Assembly: GCF_023278185.1 (NCBI RefSeq)
Contig: NZ_CP066356.1
Coordinates: 8,982,001-9,046,000, forward strand
DNA: 64,000 bases
Reading direction: 5' to 3'
Origin: Bradyrhizobium elkanii USDA 76
GTDB lineage: Bacteria > Pseudomonadota > Alphaproteobacteria > Rhizobiales > Xanthobacteraceae
In this document: one piece after another, positions 24,977-35,049 of the stretch
Layout: every line of letters starts with the position of its first letter
How positions within the stretch are numbered: position 1 is the first letter of the stretch
The notes under the pieces: generated by a model
What the model was told of the DNA's origin: nothing
Seen by the model: only the letters and a program-made list of their open reading frames with translations
Database searches by the model: none
Program-made: the position numbers and the translations under genes

Positions 24977-25198
24977 GTGAGCAGTTTTCAGCAAAACCCG
25001 GAACAGAGACAGCGCAGCGGTTGCGCCACCGCGATCATGCTGGTCGTCGGGGTGATCCTGCTGATCCCGGGGGTCCTGTGCGCCATTCTCAACGCCAGGA
25101 TGGGCGCCGGGGCCGGCGGCGACCCCATCACCATGTTCGTGATGATGGTGGCGCTGGGCGGGCTTGGCCTGATCGTGTTCGCGATTACCCGGAAGTAA
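24977..25198 (+). CDS. Small two-helix membrane protein, paralogue of the preceding gene
   Basis: The 73-residue protein starts at GTG 24977, 11 bases after the previous stop. It shows RSGCATAIMLVVGVILLIPG in two blocks matching its neighbour, and a second helix (MFVMMVALGGLGLIVFAI). It lacks the Pro-rich N-terminus. Tandem duplication followed by divergence explains the pair. It closes the four-gene operon. Because no ATG is present, the start is less certain than for its neighbour. Confidence 0.65.
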   Translation: MSSFQQNPEQRQRSGCATAIMLVVGVILLIPGVLCAILNARMGAGAGGDPITMFVMMVALGGLGLIVFAITRK

Positions 25199-25264
25199 GA
25201 CCTGAAAGCCCCTCAAAACCCGCCTTTGGAACAAAAATCAGCCCTCCAAACAGCCAATAAATCA

Positions 25265-25292
25265 TTGTTTTTTGGCGTTTTCTGACTATATT
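25265..25292 (+). promoter_or_regulatory. Candidate sigma-70 promoter (TTGTTT, 16 bases, TATATT)
   Basis: The -35 candidate is TTGTTT at 25265-25270 and the -10 candidate is TATATT at 25287-25292, in an AT-rich patch. A transcript would start near 25299 and meet a terminator within about 40 bases. Confidence 0.5.
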
Positions 25293-25311
25293 GCGCCGCA
25301 ACGCGCAAGGT

Positions 25312-25340
25312 GCCCGGTCCTCTGACCGGGCTTCCTTTTT
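25312..25340 (+). terminator. Rho-independent terminator between the lipid-enzyme operon and typA
   Basis: GCCCGGTC-CTCT-GACCGGGC forms an eight-pair GC-rich stem, followed by TTCCTTTTT. It lies after the small membrane protein gene and 135 bases before typA. It could end the upstream operon, end a very short RNA, or act as an attenuator. Confidence 0.85.
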
Positions 25341-25474
25341 GGGGTGATGCGTCCCCGTCAAATTTCTTGGGTATGAGCGTGATCCGGGCCCGAATGGGCC
25401 ACGCGAGCGAGCGGCCGGCCAAACTGGTCCGGCGAGATCGCGCATCTGACCATTGCACGACCAGAAGAAGAGCC

Positions 25475-27301
<1,827 letters not shown>

Positions 27302-27339
27302 AGCGGTAGCTTAAGCGGTGGCGTAAGCCCCACTGTCGT

Positions 27340-27432
27340 GCCCCGGCTCGACCGGGGCACCCGGTACGCCGCGGCTCATCGGCTCAATCACTGCTGTCTC
27401 TGGAATACTGGATCACCCGCATGCGCGGGTGA
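27340..27432. repeat. Two short palindromes downstream of typA
   Basis: GCCCCGG-CTCGA-CCGGGGC (27340-27358) and TCACCCGC-ATGC-GCGGGTGA (27413-27432) flank CACTGCTGTCTCTGGAATACT-type sequence common between genes in this genus. They may end the typA transcript. Confidence 0.7.
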
Positions 27433-27489
27433 TGACAGTTATGCGCGGGGTGACTTTAGGCGTCTTTCCAGACGTGCTAGAGCCGGGAC

Positions 27490-28740
27490 ATGACTTCCCT
27501 TCCCTCCACGATCGATGTTGCCATCATCGGCGCCGGCGCCGCCGGCCTCGGTGCCGCGAATGCGCTGAAGGACTCCGGCCTCTCCACGATCGTCCTGGAA
27601 GCCCGCGACCGCCTCGGCGGCCGCGCGCATACGATTCAGGCTGCGCCCGACGTGGTGTTTGACGTCGGCTGCGGCTGGCTGCACTCGGCCGACCGGAACA
27701 GCTTTGTCGGCATCGCCCGGCAACTCAACTTCGAACTCAACAAGGACCTGCCGCCGTGGCGCGAGCGCGCCTACGGCGAGGCGTTCCCGCAGGCCGCTCG
27801 CGACGACTTCACGCACGCACTCGACCAATTCTACGACCGCATCGAGCAGGCGGCACAGCAGGGCAAGGACCGCCCGGCCAGCCTGTATCTCGAGCCCGGC
27901 AACCGCTGGAACCCGATGATCGATGCGATCTCGACCTATGTGAACGGCTGCGAGCTCGACCAGGTCTCGATCCTCGATGTCGATGCCTATGAGGACACCG
28001 ACATCAATTGGCGGGTGCGGCGCGGCTATGGCGTACTGGTCGCGGCCTATGGCGCGCAGGTGCCGGTCGCACTGAACTGCGAGGTCAGGCTGATCGATCA
28101 CTCCGGCAAGCGCATCCGCATCGAGACCTCGCGCGGCGTGCTTGAGGCGGACAAGGTGATCGTCACCGTGCCGACCAACCTGATCGCTGACGAGGCGATC
28201 CGCTTTTCGCCGGCGCTGCCGGACAAGCTCGACGCCGCGCGCGGCCTGCCGCTCGGCCTCGCCGACAAGGTGACGCTGGCGCTGGCCGAGCCCGAGGCCT
28301 TGCCTAAGGAAGGCAATCTGCGCGGCGCCACCATGCGCACCGAGATGGGCACCTATCATATCCGCCCGTTCGGCCAGCCCTGCATCGAAGGTTTCTTCGG
28401 CGGCCGATTTGCGCGACAGCTCGAAAATGCCGGCGACGGCGCCATCGCCGCGCACAGCATCGACGAGATCGTCTCCTTCCTCGGCAATGATTTCCGCCGC
28501 AAGCTGCAGCCGCTCAGCGAATCCCGCTGGGCCCACGACCCGTTCGCCCGCGGCTCCTACTCGCACGCACTGCCCGGCCACGCAGACAAGCGCGCCGTGC
28601 TGGCCGCGCCGGTCGACGGCCGGCTGTTCTTCGCCGGCGAAGCGACGTCGCCGGAGTTTTTCTCGACCGCGCATGGCGCGCGGGACTCGGGGGAGCGGGC
28701 GGCGAAGGAAGTGGTGGCGGCGACCAACCGACCGGAATAG
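27490..28740 (+). CDS. FAD-dependent amine oxidase family protein
   Basis: The 416-residue flavoprotein has the dinucleotide motif IIGAGAAGLGAANAL (near residue 12), then E-x(n)-R in VLEARDRLGGRAHT and GWLHSADRN. A C-terminal FAD motif reads RLFFAGEATSPEFFSTAHGARDSGERAA. It probably oxidises an amine or a similar CH-N substrate. Its length is typical of bacterial flavin monoamine oxidases. The substrate is unknown. It stands alone, convergent with an HNH nuclease gene. Confidence 0.88.
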   Translation: MTSLPSTIDVAIIGAGAAGLGAANALKDSGLSTIVLEARDRLGGRAHTIQAAPDVVFDVGCGWLHSADRNSFVGIARQLNFELNKDLPPWRERAYGEAFPQAARDDFTHALDQFYDRIEQAAQQGKDRPASLYLEPGNRWNPMIDAISTYVNGCELDQVSILDVDAYEDTDINWRVRRGYGVLVAAYGAQVPVALNCEVRLIDHSGKRIRIETSRGVLEADKVIVTVPTNLIADEAIRFSPALPDKLDAARGLPLGLADKVTLALAEPEALPKEGNLRGATMRTEMGTYHIRPFGQPCIEGFFGGRFARQLENAGDGAIAAHSIDEIVSFLGNDFRRKLQPLSESRWAHDPFARGSYSHALPGHADKRAVLAAPVDGRLFFAGEATSPEFFSTAHGARDSGERAAKEVVAATNRPE

Positions 28741-28761
28741 TTGCCCGGAAGTGAGGCCGCC

Positions 28762-29667
28762 TCACTTTTTGAAAACAACGTCTCTATGAAATTTCAGATA
28801 GTGCGAGTTTGGATAAAGGGTCTGATCCTTCGGAAGATTGATCAATCCACTTTGATTGAGAAGCCTAACGGCATCTTCGGGAACGTGATTCTTGGAAACT
28901 AGTATTTTGTAATCGTCGCCGATCGAGATCAGCCCTCGATCAAACATCCAGTGCACTGTTCCGGACAACGCCAGCCCGTTTCGAACTGAGTCGGGTCCAT
29001 TTGACGCCACTGGCTGAATGTGTGCGGCCTGCACTTCGGGGCGGCCCCCGCCATTGATCAACCGCAAACCTGTAATGGCACATCTATTAGAATAGGCCGC
29101 TCGTACGCTGTGCATAAATGATTTTTCTCGAAACGGCCGGGAAACAACCATTTCGACAACTGGTCGCTCGAACGATGTTGGCGGTTCGGAATATCCGGGT
29201 GGCGACGGCGCCTCCGGCGAATGCACCTCGCCAAGAATTGGCGCAAAGCCAGCTCGCAAGATCCGGTCGAATTCATTATCAGGGATGAGCCGTACAGCTC
29301 GACCAAACGCACCCTTATTGGTGCTGCCGTCATCCTTCTCGAGTGCACTCTCGTAGTATTCGCCCTGCTCCTGAAACGGGACGACCGTGTCGAAATCCAG
29401 ATACGTCGCGCTATCGATAATTGCAAAGTAATGATCTGGTAATTCGACGTCCTCAATCACCGAACTAACGCGAGCGACACCGAAATAGGATTGACGACCT
29501 CCCCTACTTGAAAGGTCAGAGCTCGATCTTCGTGGTTCATAGTAGACGATGTAGTCGCCGATCGTTTGCTGGACATAATTAAGATATGTGCGCGGAAAGT
29601 GATACCTTTCTTCGGGCAGGTCCTTGTAGCTCGGTGTAACCTTTGAAGTAAAAACTGCCTTGGTCAT
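28762..29667 (-). CDS. HNH endonuclease with N-terminal PUA/EVE-like region
   Basis: The 301-residue protein has a C-terminal HNH domain: CAITG (zinc or core turn), QAAHIQPVASNGPDSVRNGLAL and WMFDRGLISIGDD, near residues 195-250. The N-terminal half, with GDYIVYYEPRR, QSYFGVARVSSV and HYFAIIDSATYLDFDTVVPF, looks like a base-reading PUA/EVE-type fold found in modification-dependent nucleases. The DNA is visibly AT-richer than its neighbours, suggesting recent acquisition. It may restrict modified foreign DNA. The start at 29667 follows GAAGG; an in-frame start at 29688 is possible. Confidence 0.75.
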   Translation of the reverse strand: MTKAVFTSKVTPSYKDLPEERYHFPRTYLNYVQQTIGDYIVYYEPRRSSSDLSSRGGRQSYFGVARVSSVIEDVELPDHYFAIIDSATYLDFDTVVPFQEQGEYYESALEKDDGSTNKGAFGRAVRLIPDNEFDRILRAGFAPILGEVHSPEAPSPPGYSEPPTSFERPVVEMVVSRPFREKSFMHSVRAAYSNRCAITGLRLINGGGRPEVQAAHIQPVASNGPDSVRNGLALSGTVHWMFDRGLISIGDDYKILVSKNHVPEDAVRLLNQSGLINLPKDQTLYPNSHYLKFHRDVVFKK

Positions 29668-29751
29668 AAACGAAACCTTCGCGCACAACTATCTCAGCGC
29701 CATTCAATCTAAAGTGGCTCTGACTATTTGGATAGCCTCCGACCTCGGCCT

Positions 29752-30204
29752 CTACTCCAGCACCCGCGCCCGCATATCCGCATCCGGAACGAAACACGTC
29801 TCGTACTTGCCGAAGATGCGATAGCGATTGCGGGCGATCAGGCTGTAAACGGCGTCGCGCAGCGGCTTGGGCACGGCGAACAGTGTGCGGGTCCAGCCCC
29901 AGCCGGGCAGATGGCTCAGCACCGTCAGCGCCGCATCGGATTTCATGTAGGCGACGCCGCCATGGACGACGGCGTTGGTGTCGGGGTCGTCAGGATCGAT
30001 GCCGAAGCTCTTCGCCAGCCGCGTGCCGTAGCCGGACTGGATCGGCGTGAAGCGGAAGCGGCGCGCCGTGTCGCGGGCGATGACAAAGCGGACCCAGCGC
30101 GAACAGAAGATGCAGACGCCGTCATAGAGGATCACGTCGTCGTCGGGCCAAGTGCTGATCTCGATTTCTTTCGACGCGTTTTCTTCACGCGAACCGGTTC
30201 CCAC
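29752..30204 (-). CDS. DUF393 (DCC-family) thiol-disulfide oxidoreductase-like protein
   Basis: The DCC-family hallmark YDGVCIFCSRWVRFV is present near the N-terminus (CxxC pair), followed by PIQSGYG and a conserved LPGWG...RD.VY..IARNRYR block. Family members have a thioredoxin-like fold and poorly known roles. The start is uncertain: the frame opens with GTG at 30204 inside a family B repeat, so the first 17 residues or so are repeat-encoded. A GTG just before ILYDGVC is the main alternative. It is the last gene of a DUF2269 / SDR-DoxX / DUF393 group. Confidence 0.75.
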   Translation of the reverse strand: MGTGSREENASKEIEISTWPDDDVILYDGVCIFCSRWVRFVIARDTARRFRFTPIQSGYGTRLAKSFGIDPDDPDTNAVVHGGVAYMKSDAALTVLSHLPGWGWTRTLFAVPKPLRDAVYSLIARNRYRIFGKYETCFVPDADMRARVLE

Positions 30205-30220
30205 TTCGCTCGAAAACGCT
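30171..30220. repeat. Intergenic repeat, family B
   Basis: TCGACGCGTTTTCTTCACGC...CCACTTCGCTCGAAAACGCT. It overlaps the 5' end of the DUF393 frame, and its edge touches the stop codon (30219-30221) of the SDR-DoxX gene. Confidence 0.85.
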
Positions 30221-31547
30221 ACCGGTTCTCCAGCATCAGCAGCGCGACCAGCATCAGCATGATCGCAGGTCCCGTCTTCACCAGCGCACCGAGCGGCTCG
30301 ATCCAGAGATCCGGCGTCAGAATCGCCGATCCCACCATGTAGCCGAGCGAGGCGATGATGCCTGCGATCAGGCCGAGCGCCGCGGTGCGGCGGATCGCGA
30401 TCAGCACCCCGATGCTCATGTCCATCAGGCTGGTCAACACCGTCACCGGCCCGACCGAGGCGGGCGGGAAATCGTGCGCACGCAAGATGCCTGCCGCGGC
30501 GTCATAGGAAATCACCAGCGCGATGAAGCCGGATGCGACCCAGAACAGCACGAGGCTTGCGAAGATCAGCGCCTTGATCAGGAACAGCCGCGCGAACCAT
30601 TTGTCCTGAATGGTCGCGGGGCGCCCGCCGACTGCCTGCGCGATTGTCTTCGGCACGATGCCGGTCGCTTGCATCCAGCCTGCGGGATCGCCGGTGACGC
30701 CGCGGCGCAGCTCGGCGATCGCGGTGGAGCGCAGCGGCGGCATCCAACCGAGGCGGCTTGCGAGATCGCCGAGGCGGGCGCCGAGATCGATCAGGAACGG
30801 CGGCGTCGCGATGCGGACGTGCTTTGCCGTGCCGAACGACCGGCGGAACTGGGCGATGACGCCGCCGAGCGAAATCGGCTGCTTCTGCATCAGGTCCCAT
30901 GTCACCGATCGCACCGCTTCGTCGGCGACATCGCGCGCCGCGAGCCAGGCGATGGTGGCGGCGATATCCTCGACTGCGACCGGCTGGAACGGCGTCGCGG
31001 CCTCCTCGGCCGGCAGATCGACCGGCAGCGCCGCCAGCGCGCGCAGCATGGCGCTGCCGCCATAGGCCGAAGGCGCGATGACGAAGCCCGGGCGCAGGAT
31101 CGCATGGGGAATCCCGGACGCCGCGATCAGCCGTTCGGCCTCGCGCTTGGTGGTGCTGAAGGCGGTGCGGTCCGCATCGGCCGTGCCGGGAATCGAGATA
31201 TGGACGAGACGGATGGCACGGTGGCTGTCACCGATCGCCCGCAACAGCCGCGCGACGAGGTCGCGATGCACCGCGCTTGTGTCGCTGCCCGGACCATCCT
31301 GCAGCACGCCGAGGCAGTTCACGACGATGTCGACCTCATGGGTGCGAAGCAGCTGCGTCAGCGCCGCGGCATCCATCGCCATCACCGGCAGCTCGATGTC
31401 GGCCGCGCTCATTTTCTGCGCCGGCGTAAAGTGCCGCGCGATGCCGATCACGTGAAAGCCGCGCGCCCTCAGATCGTCGGTGATGGTGCGCCCGATCAGG
31501 CCCGACGCGCCGAGCACGAGAATGTTGTGTGATGCGTCGTCACTCAT
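30219..31547 (-). CDS. NAD(P)-binding SDR protein fused to a DoxX-like membrane domain
   Basis: The 442-residue protein has an atypical SDR / NmrA-like N-terminal domain (VLGASGLIGRTITDDLRARG near residue 9; later VNCLGVLQDGPG and HILRPGFVIAPS-type region). Four membrane helices at the C-terminus (residues about 305-440) resemble DoxX-like proteins. This fusion is common in rhizobia, and its function is unknown. The start is ATG 31547; the long upstream frame crosses a family A repeat. The TAG stop lies at the edge of a family B repeat. It is probably co-transcribed with DUF2269 upstream and DUF393 downstream. Confidence 0.8.
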   Translation of the reverse strand: MSDDASHNILVLGASGLIGRTITDDLRARGFHVIGIARHFTPAQKMSAADIELPVMAMDAAALTQLLRTHEVDIVVNCLGVLQDGPGSDTSAVHRDLVARLLRAIGDSHRAIRLVHISIPGTADADRTAFSTTKREAERLIAASGIPHAILRPGFVIAPSAYGGSAMLRALAALPVDLPAEEAATPFQPVAVEDIAATIAWLAARDVADEAVRSVTWDLMQKQPISLGGVIAQFRRSFGTAKHVRIATPPFLIDLGARLGDLASRLGWMPPLRSTAIAELRRGVTGDPAGWMQATGIVPKTIAQAVGGRPATIQDKWFARLFLIKALIFASLVLFWVASGFIALVISYDAAAGILRAHDFPPASVGPVTVLTSLMDMSIGVLIAIRRTAALGLIAGIIASLGYMVGSAILTPDLWIEPLGALVKTGPAIMLMLVALLMLENR

Positions 31548-31556
31548 GGAAGTCTC

Positions 31557-31608
31557 GAGCATGATCCTGTTCGGAGAACCGCTGCACACTTTTCCGGGAT
31601 CATGCGCT
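31557..31608. repeat. Intergenic palindromic repeat, family A
   Basis: GAGCATGATCCTGTTCGGAG...ACTTTTCCGGGATCATGCGCT lies between the DUF2269 and SDR-DoxX genes. Its end overlaps the DUF2269 stop codon (31607-31609). Confidence 0.85.
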
Positions 31609-32074
31609 AAAACGGTTTCGCGATCATCAGCCAGAGGATGATCATCACGGAGCCGAAGCCGGGAATACCGAACAGGAACCAGCGGCGAAACAGCGCAAAA
31701 TAACGCGGCGGCAGCGGAAGGCCTTTTTCGACGGCCGCCTGCGCGAGGTTGCGCATCTCGATCTGCATGAAGACGACGGGAACCCAGAACACGCCGGCCA
31801 GCGCGTAGAGCGCAAGCGAAACCGCGAGCCAACGCTCGGCGATGCTCGTTGCCGACAGCAGCATCAGCAGTCCGCCGCTCACCGGCTGCAGCAGCACGGC
31901 GGTCAGCGTGAAGATCATGTCCGCGATCACGACGGTCGCCGCCGTGCGCGCGATGAACGCCGCATCCTGCGTGCGATGCGCCGCCAGCATGAAGAAGGCG
32001 ATGCCGGTCCCGGTGCCGAGGATCACGATGGCGCCGAGCAGGTGCAGATACTTGATCAGGAAATAGAGCGTCAT
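31607..32074 (-). CDS. DUF2269-family membrane protein
   Basis: The 155-residue protein has four membrane helices. The N-terminus YFLIKYLHLLGAIVILGTGTG and the C-terminus GFGSVMIILWLMIAKPF are typical of DUF2269. The conserved His at residue 10 could bind a cofactor or participate in electron transfer, but that is only a family-level guess. The start at 32074 is chosen because the longer frame adds an unrelated charged leader. It is the first gene of the three-gene group ending at 29752. Confidence 0.8.
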   Translation of the reverse strand: MTLYFLIKYLHLLGAIVILGTGTGIAFFMLAAHRTQDAAFIARTAATVVIADMIFTLTAVLLQPVSGGLLMLLSATSIAERWLAVSLALYALAGVFWVPVVFMQIEMRNLAQAAVEKGLPLPPRYFALFRRWFLFGIPGFGSVMIILWLMIAKPF

Positions 32075-32448
32075 CGCAATCCGCTCGTGATCAGGCCAAC
32101 TTCGGCGCGCACAAACACCGCCGCTGCCATAGGCCGGTCGGGCACGAAAATCCACTGCGGCGGAGCAGGCGTGGCGCGTTCGGAGTACCCCCATCGCGTC
32201 TGGATTCGCTCGCAGAATCCTGGCCGCGAATCAGCCCCCGAATGAGCTTTTTCCAACTATGGCAGTGTCATACTGCGCTCGCGATACACGCTTTGCACAG
32301 CTCCGGATCGGCGGTTGGCCGCTTGAACTCCGGCAAGTGTCCTCTTTCGGAACAAATTCTCACGACACTGATGCAAAAAATCCACAGATTAACCGATAAT
32401 TAACGATGGACCTTGAAGGCGGCCCGCCGACTTGCTTTGATTGCACCC
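32075..32448. other. Divergent intergenic region, AT-rich centre
   Basis: These 374 bases separate the DUF2269 gene from the GNAT gene. The part from about 32345 to 32405 is AT-rich and probably holds the GNAT promoter. I see no gene or strong hairpin. Confidence 0.5.
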
Positions 32449-32958
32449 ATGAGCACAACGCTAATCGAGGTCCGGCCGGCCAAAGCTGCAGACGCGGCGG
32501 CGGTGGCGTCTACCCATGACGAAGCCTGGCGCTCGGCGTATCAGGGAATCATCCCCGGCGCCGAACTCGAAAAGCTGATCAATCGCCGCGGCCCGCAGTG
32601 GTGGGACAGCGCCATCCGCAAGGGCAGCCGCGTCAGCGTGCTGGTGTTCGGCGACCGCATCGCAGGCTACGCCAATTACGGCCGCAACCGCGCCCGCAGC
32701 CTGCATTTCGAAGGCGAGATCTACGAGCTCTATCTGCGGCCGGAATTCCAGGGGCTCGGCTTCGGCCGGCGCCTGTTCGCCTCCGCCCGCCGCGACCTGA
32801 TGCAGAGCGGCCTCAAGAGCATGGTGATCTGGGCGCTGTCCGACAACGAGCCGGCGACCGAGTTTTACCGTGCGCTGGGCGGCCGGATGGTGGCGCGCTC
32901 CTCGGAGCGGTTCGGGCCGAAGTCGCTCGACAAGGTCGCTTTCGCCTGGGCGAACTGA
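32449..32958 (+). CDS. GNAT-family N-acetyltransferase
   Basis: The 169-residue protein has the GNAT acetyl-CoA loop in ELYLRPEFQGLGFGRRLFASARRDL (motif Q-x-x-G-x-G/A as QGLGFG, near residue 98), followed by IWALSDNEPATEFYRALGG. The N-terminus RPAKAADAAAVASTHDEAWRSAY fits the RimI-like branch. It transfers an acetyl group from acetyl-CoA to an unknown amine. The start is ATG 32449; the frame is open to 32413, but that part has no family match. Confidence 0.88.
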   Translation: MSTTLIEVRPAKAADAAAVASTHDEAWRSAYQGIIPGAELEKLINRRGPQWWDSAIRKGSRVSVLVFGDRIAGYANYGRNRARSLHFEGEIYELYLRPEFQGLGFGRRLFASARRDLMQSGLKSMVIWALSDNEPATEFYRALGGRMVARSSERFGPKSLDKVAFAWAN

Positions 32959-33123
32959 AAATCCTGCTTCTCTCGCAGCTGCAGCAAGGCTAAACCAGCC
33001 TCAAGCGCTGCGCGCGTCGGCCAGCCCGGCCTCAAGGCCGGGCCTGGTGCCCTTTTGCGGCCCGGCGGCGCCAACCAAAAAATCACATCGTTCTCAACTT
33101 CCAGAGGCCACGCGGAGCAATCC

Positions 33124-33654
33124 ATGCGTATCGACGCCATATCGATCGGAAAAAATCCGCCCCACGACGTCAACGTCATCATCGAGGTTGCCGTCGGCGG
33201 CGAGCCAATCAAGTACGAGATGGACAAGGAGGCCGGCACGCTCGTGGTGGACCGCTTCCTCTACACGCCGATGCGCTATCCCGGCAATTACGGCTTCATC
33301 CCGCACACGCTGTCCGGCGACGGCGATCCCTGCGACGTGCTGATCGTCAACACCCGCGCCATCGTGCCGGGCGCGGTGATGAGCGTCCGCGTGGTCGGCG
33401 TGCTCTTGATGGAGGACGAGGCCGGCGGCGACGAGAAGATCATCGCGGTGCCGTCATCGAAGCTGACCCAACGCTACGACAAGGTGCAGAACTACAGCGA
33501 CCTGCCCGACATCACGCTGCAGCAGATCCAGCACTTCTTCGAACACTACAAGGACCTCGAGAAGGGCAAGTGGGTGAAGGTGCTGCGCTGGGGCGACGCC
33601 GACGAAGCCCGCAAGCTGATCCTCGAAGGCATCGAGCGCGCGAAGAAGAAGTGA
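33124..33654 (+). CDS. ppa: Inorganic pyrophosphatase
   Basis: This soluble family I enzyme hydrolyses pyrophosphate to phosphate and drives biosynthetic reactions. Its 176 residues match the family. Visible active-site segments are [41 protein letters not shown] (Asp-rich metal site near residue 65-72) and the KAxY-like [14 protein letters not shown]. The start at 33124 (MRIDAISIG) is the family start. It is followed by a repeat region and convergent folD. Confidence 0.97.
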   Translation: MRIDAISIGKNPPHDVNVIIEVAVGGEPIKYEMDKEAGTLVVDRFLYTPMRYPGNYGFIPHTLSGDGDPCDVLIVNTRAIVPGAVMSVRVVGVLLMEDEAGGDEKIIAVPSSKLTQRYDKVQNYSDLPDITLQQIQHFFEHYKDLEKGKWVKVLRWGDADEARKLILEGIERAKKK

Positions 33655-33719
33655 CTAATCTCGCCCTGCTTGCGATCCGGGTGAGGGGGTACAGGTCTCT
33701 CGACAATCCCACCTCGGAG

Positions 33720-33795
33720 AGGGGCCCCTCACCCCAACCCTCTCAGAGCGAGCTATGCTCGTCTCGGCCCCGCAAGAGCGGGGCGAGGGAGCATT
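33720..33795. repeat. Palindromic intergenic repeat between ppa and folD
   Basis: CCCCTCACCCCAACCCTCTC followed by CCCCGCAAGAGCGGGGCGAGGGAG contains the hairpin CCCCGC-AAGA-GCGGGG. It is of a type common between rhizobial genes and may serve both convergent transcripts. Confidence 0.6.
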
Positions 33796-34680
33796 TCACA
33801 CCGCCGGCGCCGGCAGGCCGGCAATCGCGCAGGCGGCGCGCAGCGTGTTGACCAGGAGGCACGCCACCGTCATCTGCCCGACGCCGCCGGGCACCGGCGT
33901 GATTGCGCCGGCGACATTGAGGGCTTCCTGGAATGCCACATCGCCGACCAGTTTCGGCTTGCCGCCGGGCACCGGGATGCGGTTGATGCCGACATCGATC
34001 ACGGTCGCGCCCGGCTTCAGCCAGTCGCCCCGCACCATCTCGGGCCGGCCGACCGCGGCATAGACCAGATCGGCCTGGGCGCAGAGCTTTGGCAGATCGC
34101 GCGAGCGCGAATGCGCGATCGTCACCGTCGCGTTCTCGTTCAGCAGCAATTGCACCAGCGGACGGCCGACCAGATTGGAGCGGCCGATCACGATCGCGTT
34201 CAAGCCCTCGAGCGAGGCGTGCACGCTCTTGGTCAGGATGATGCAGCCGAGCGGCGTGCAGGGCGACAGCGCGGCCAAACCGCCGGCGAGCCGGCCGGCA
34301 TTGTTGGGGTGCAGGCCATCGACGTCCTTGGCCGGATCGATCGCGTTGATGATGGTCTCGGTGTGCAGCGATTTCGGCAGCGGCAGCTGCACCAGAATGC
34401 CATGCACCATGGGATCGCGATTGAGCCGCGCGATCAGCGCCAGCAGATCGGCCTGCGACACATCCTCCGGCAGCTTGTGCTCGAACGAGGCCATGCCGGC
34501 GGCCTGGGTCTGGGTGTGCTTGCTGCGGACATAGACCTCGCTGGCGGGATCATGGCCGACCAGCACGACGGCGAGCCCCGGCGTGAGCTGGTGGTCGCGC
34601 TTGACGCGGGCGACCTCGTCGGCGACGCGGGCTCTGAGCTCGGCGGCGATGGCTTTTCCGTCGATGATGCGGGCAGTCAT
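33796..34680 (-). CDS. folD: Bifunctional methylenetetrahydrofolate dehydrogenase / cyclohydrolase FolD
   Basis: FolD interconverts 5,10-methylene- and 10-formyl-tetrahydrofolate with NADP, supplying one-carbon units. The 294-residue length is typical. The catalytic Lys is in [14 protein letters not shown] (near residue 56). VQLPLP, the PxKDVDG block ([11 protein letters not shown]), the [10 protein letters not shown] nucleotide site and [10 protein letters not shown] are all present. It ends a run of YggT, DUF167 and folD on the same strand, one base from the DUF167 stop region. Confidence 0.97.
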   Translation of the reverse strand: MTARIIDGKAIAAELRARVADEVARVKRDHQLTPGLAVVLVGHDPASEVYVRSKHTQTQAAGMASFEHKLPEDVSQADLLALIARLNRDPMVHGILVQLPLPKSLHTETIINAIDPAKDVDGLHPNNAGRLAGGLAALSPCTPLGCIILTKSVHASLEGLNAIVIGRSNLVGRPLVQLLLNENATVTIAHSRSRDLPKLCAQADLVYAAVGRPEMVRGDWLKPGATVIDVGINRIPVPGGKPKLVGDVAFQEALNVAGAITPVPGGVGQMTVACLLVNTLRAACAIAGLPAPAV

Positions 34681-34681
34681 G

Positions 34682-35017
34682 TCAGTCCCTTGTCTGCTGG
34701 TTCGGCTTGGCCGCTGTCAGCTTCCTCAATGTATCGCCAAGCCCTTTCGGATCGCCGTCCACCGCGACCTGCTTGAGCCGCGAGGTGGCGCCGGACAACA
34801 GTTTCACTCTGGCCTTCGGCACCCCGAGCGCCTTGGCCAGCAGCTCGGTCACCGCACGGTTGGCCTCGCCGCCCTCGGCGATGGCGCGCACCCGCACCTT
34901 CACCACCGAACGGCCGTTGGCCAACGTCTCGATCCCGTCGATGTCGTCGCGGCCGCCGCGCGGCGTCACGCGCAACGCGATGCTGATGCCCTCGGTGGAA
35001 TAGCGCCAAGGATCCAT
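34682..35017 (-). CDS. DUF167 (YggU)-family protein
   Basis: The 111-residue protein has the DUF167 signature: [13 protein letters not shown] early, [45 protein letters not shown] later (two adjoining motifs). The function is unknown; the family is small and basic. The start at 35017 follows GGGAGCC. It sits between yggT and folD, as is usual in rhizobia, and is very likely in the same operon. Confidence 0.9.
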   Translation of the reverse strand: MDPWRYSTEGISIALRVTPRGGRDDIDGIETLANGRSVVKVRVRAIAEGGEANRAVTELLAKALGVPKARVKLLSGATSRLKQVAVDGDPKGLGDTLRKLTAAKPNQQTRD

Positions 35018-35049
35018 CAAGGCTCCCTCGCCAAGGCCCGTCGAAAGGG

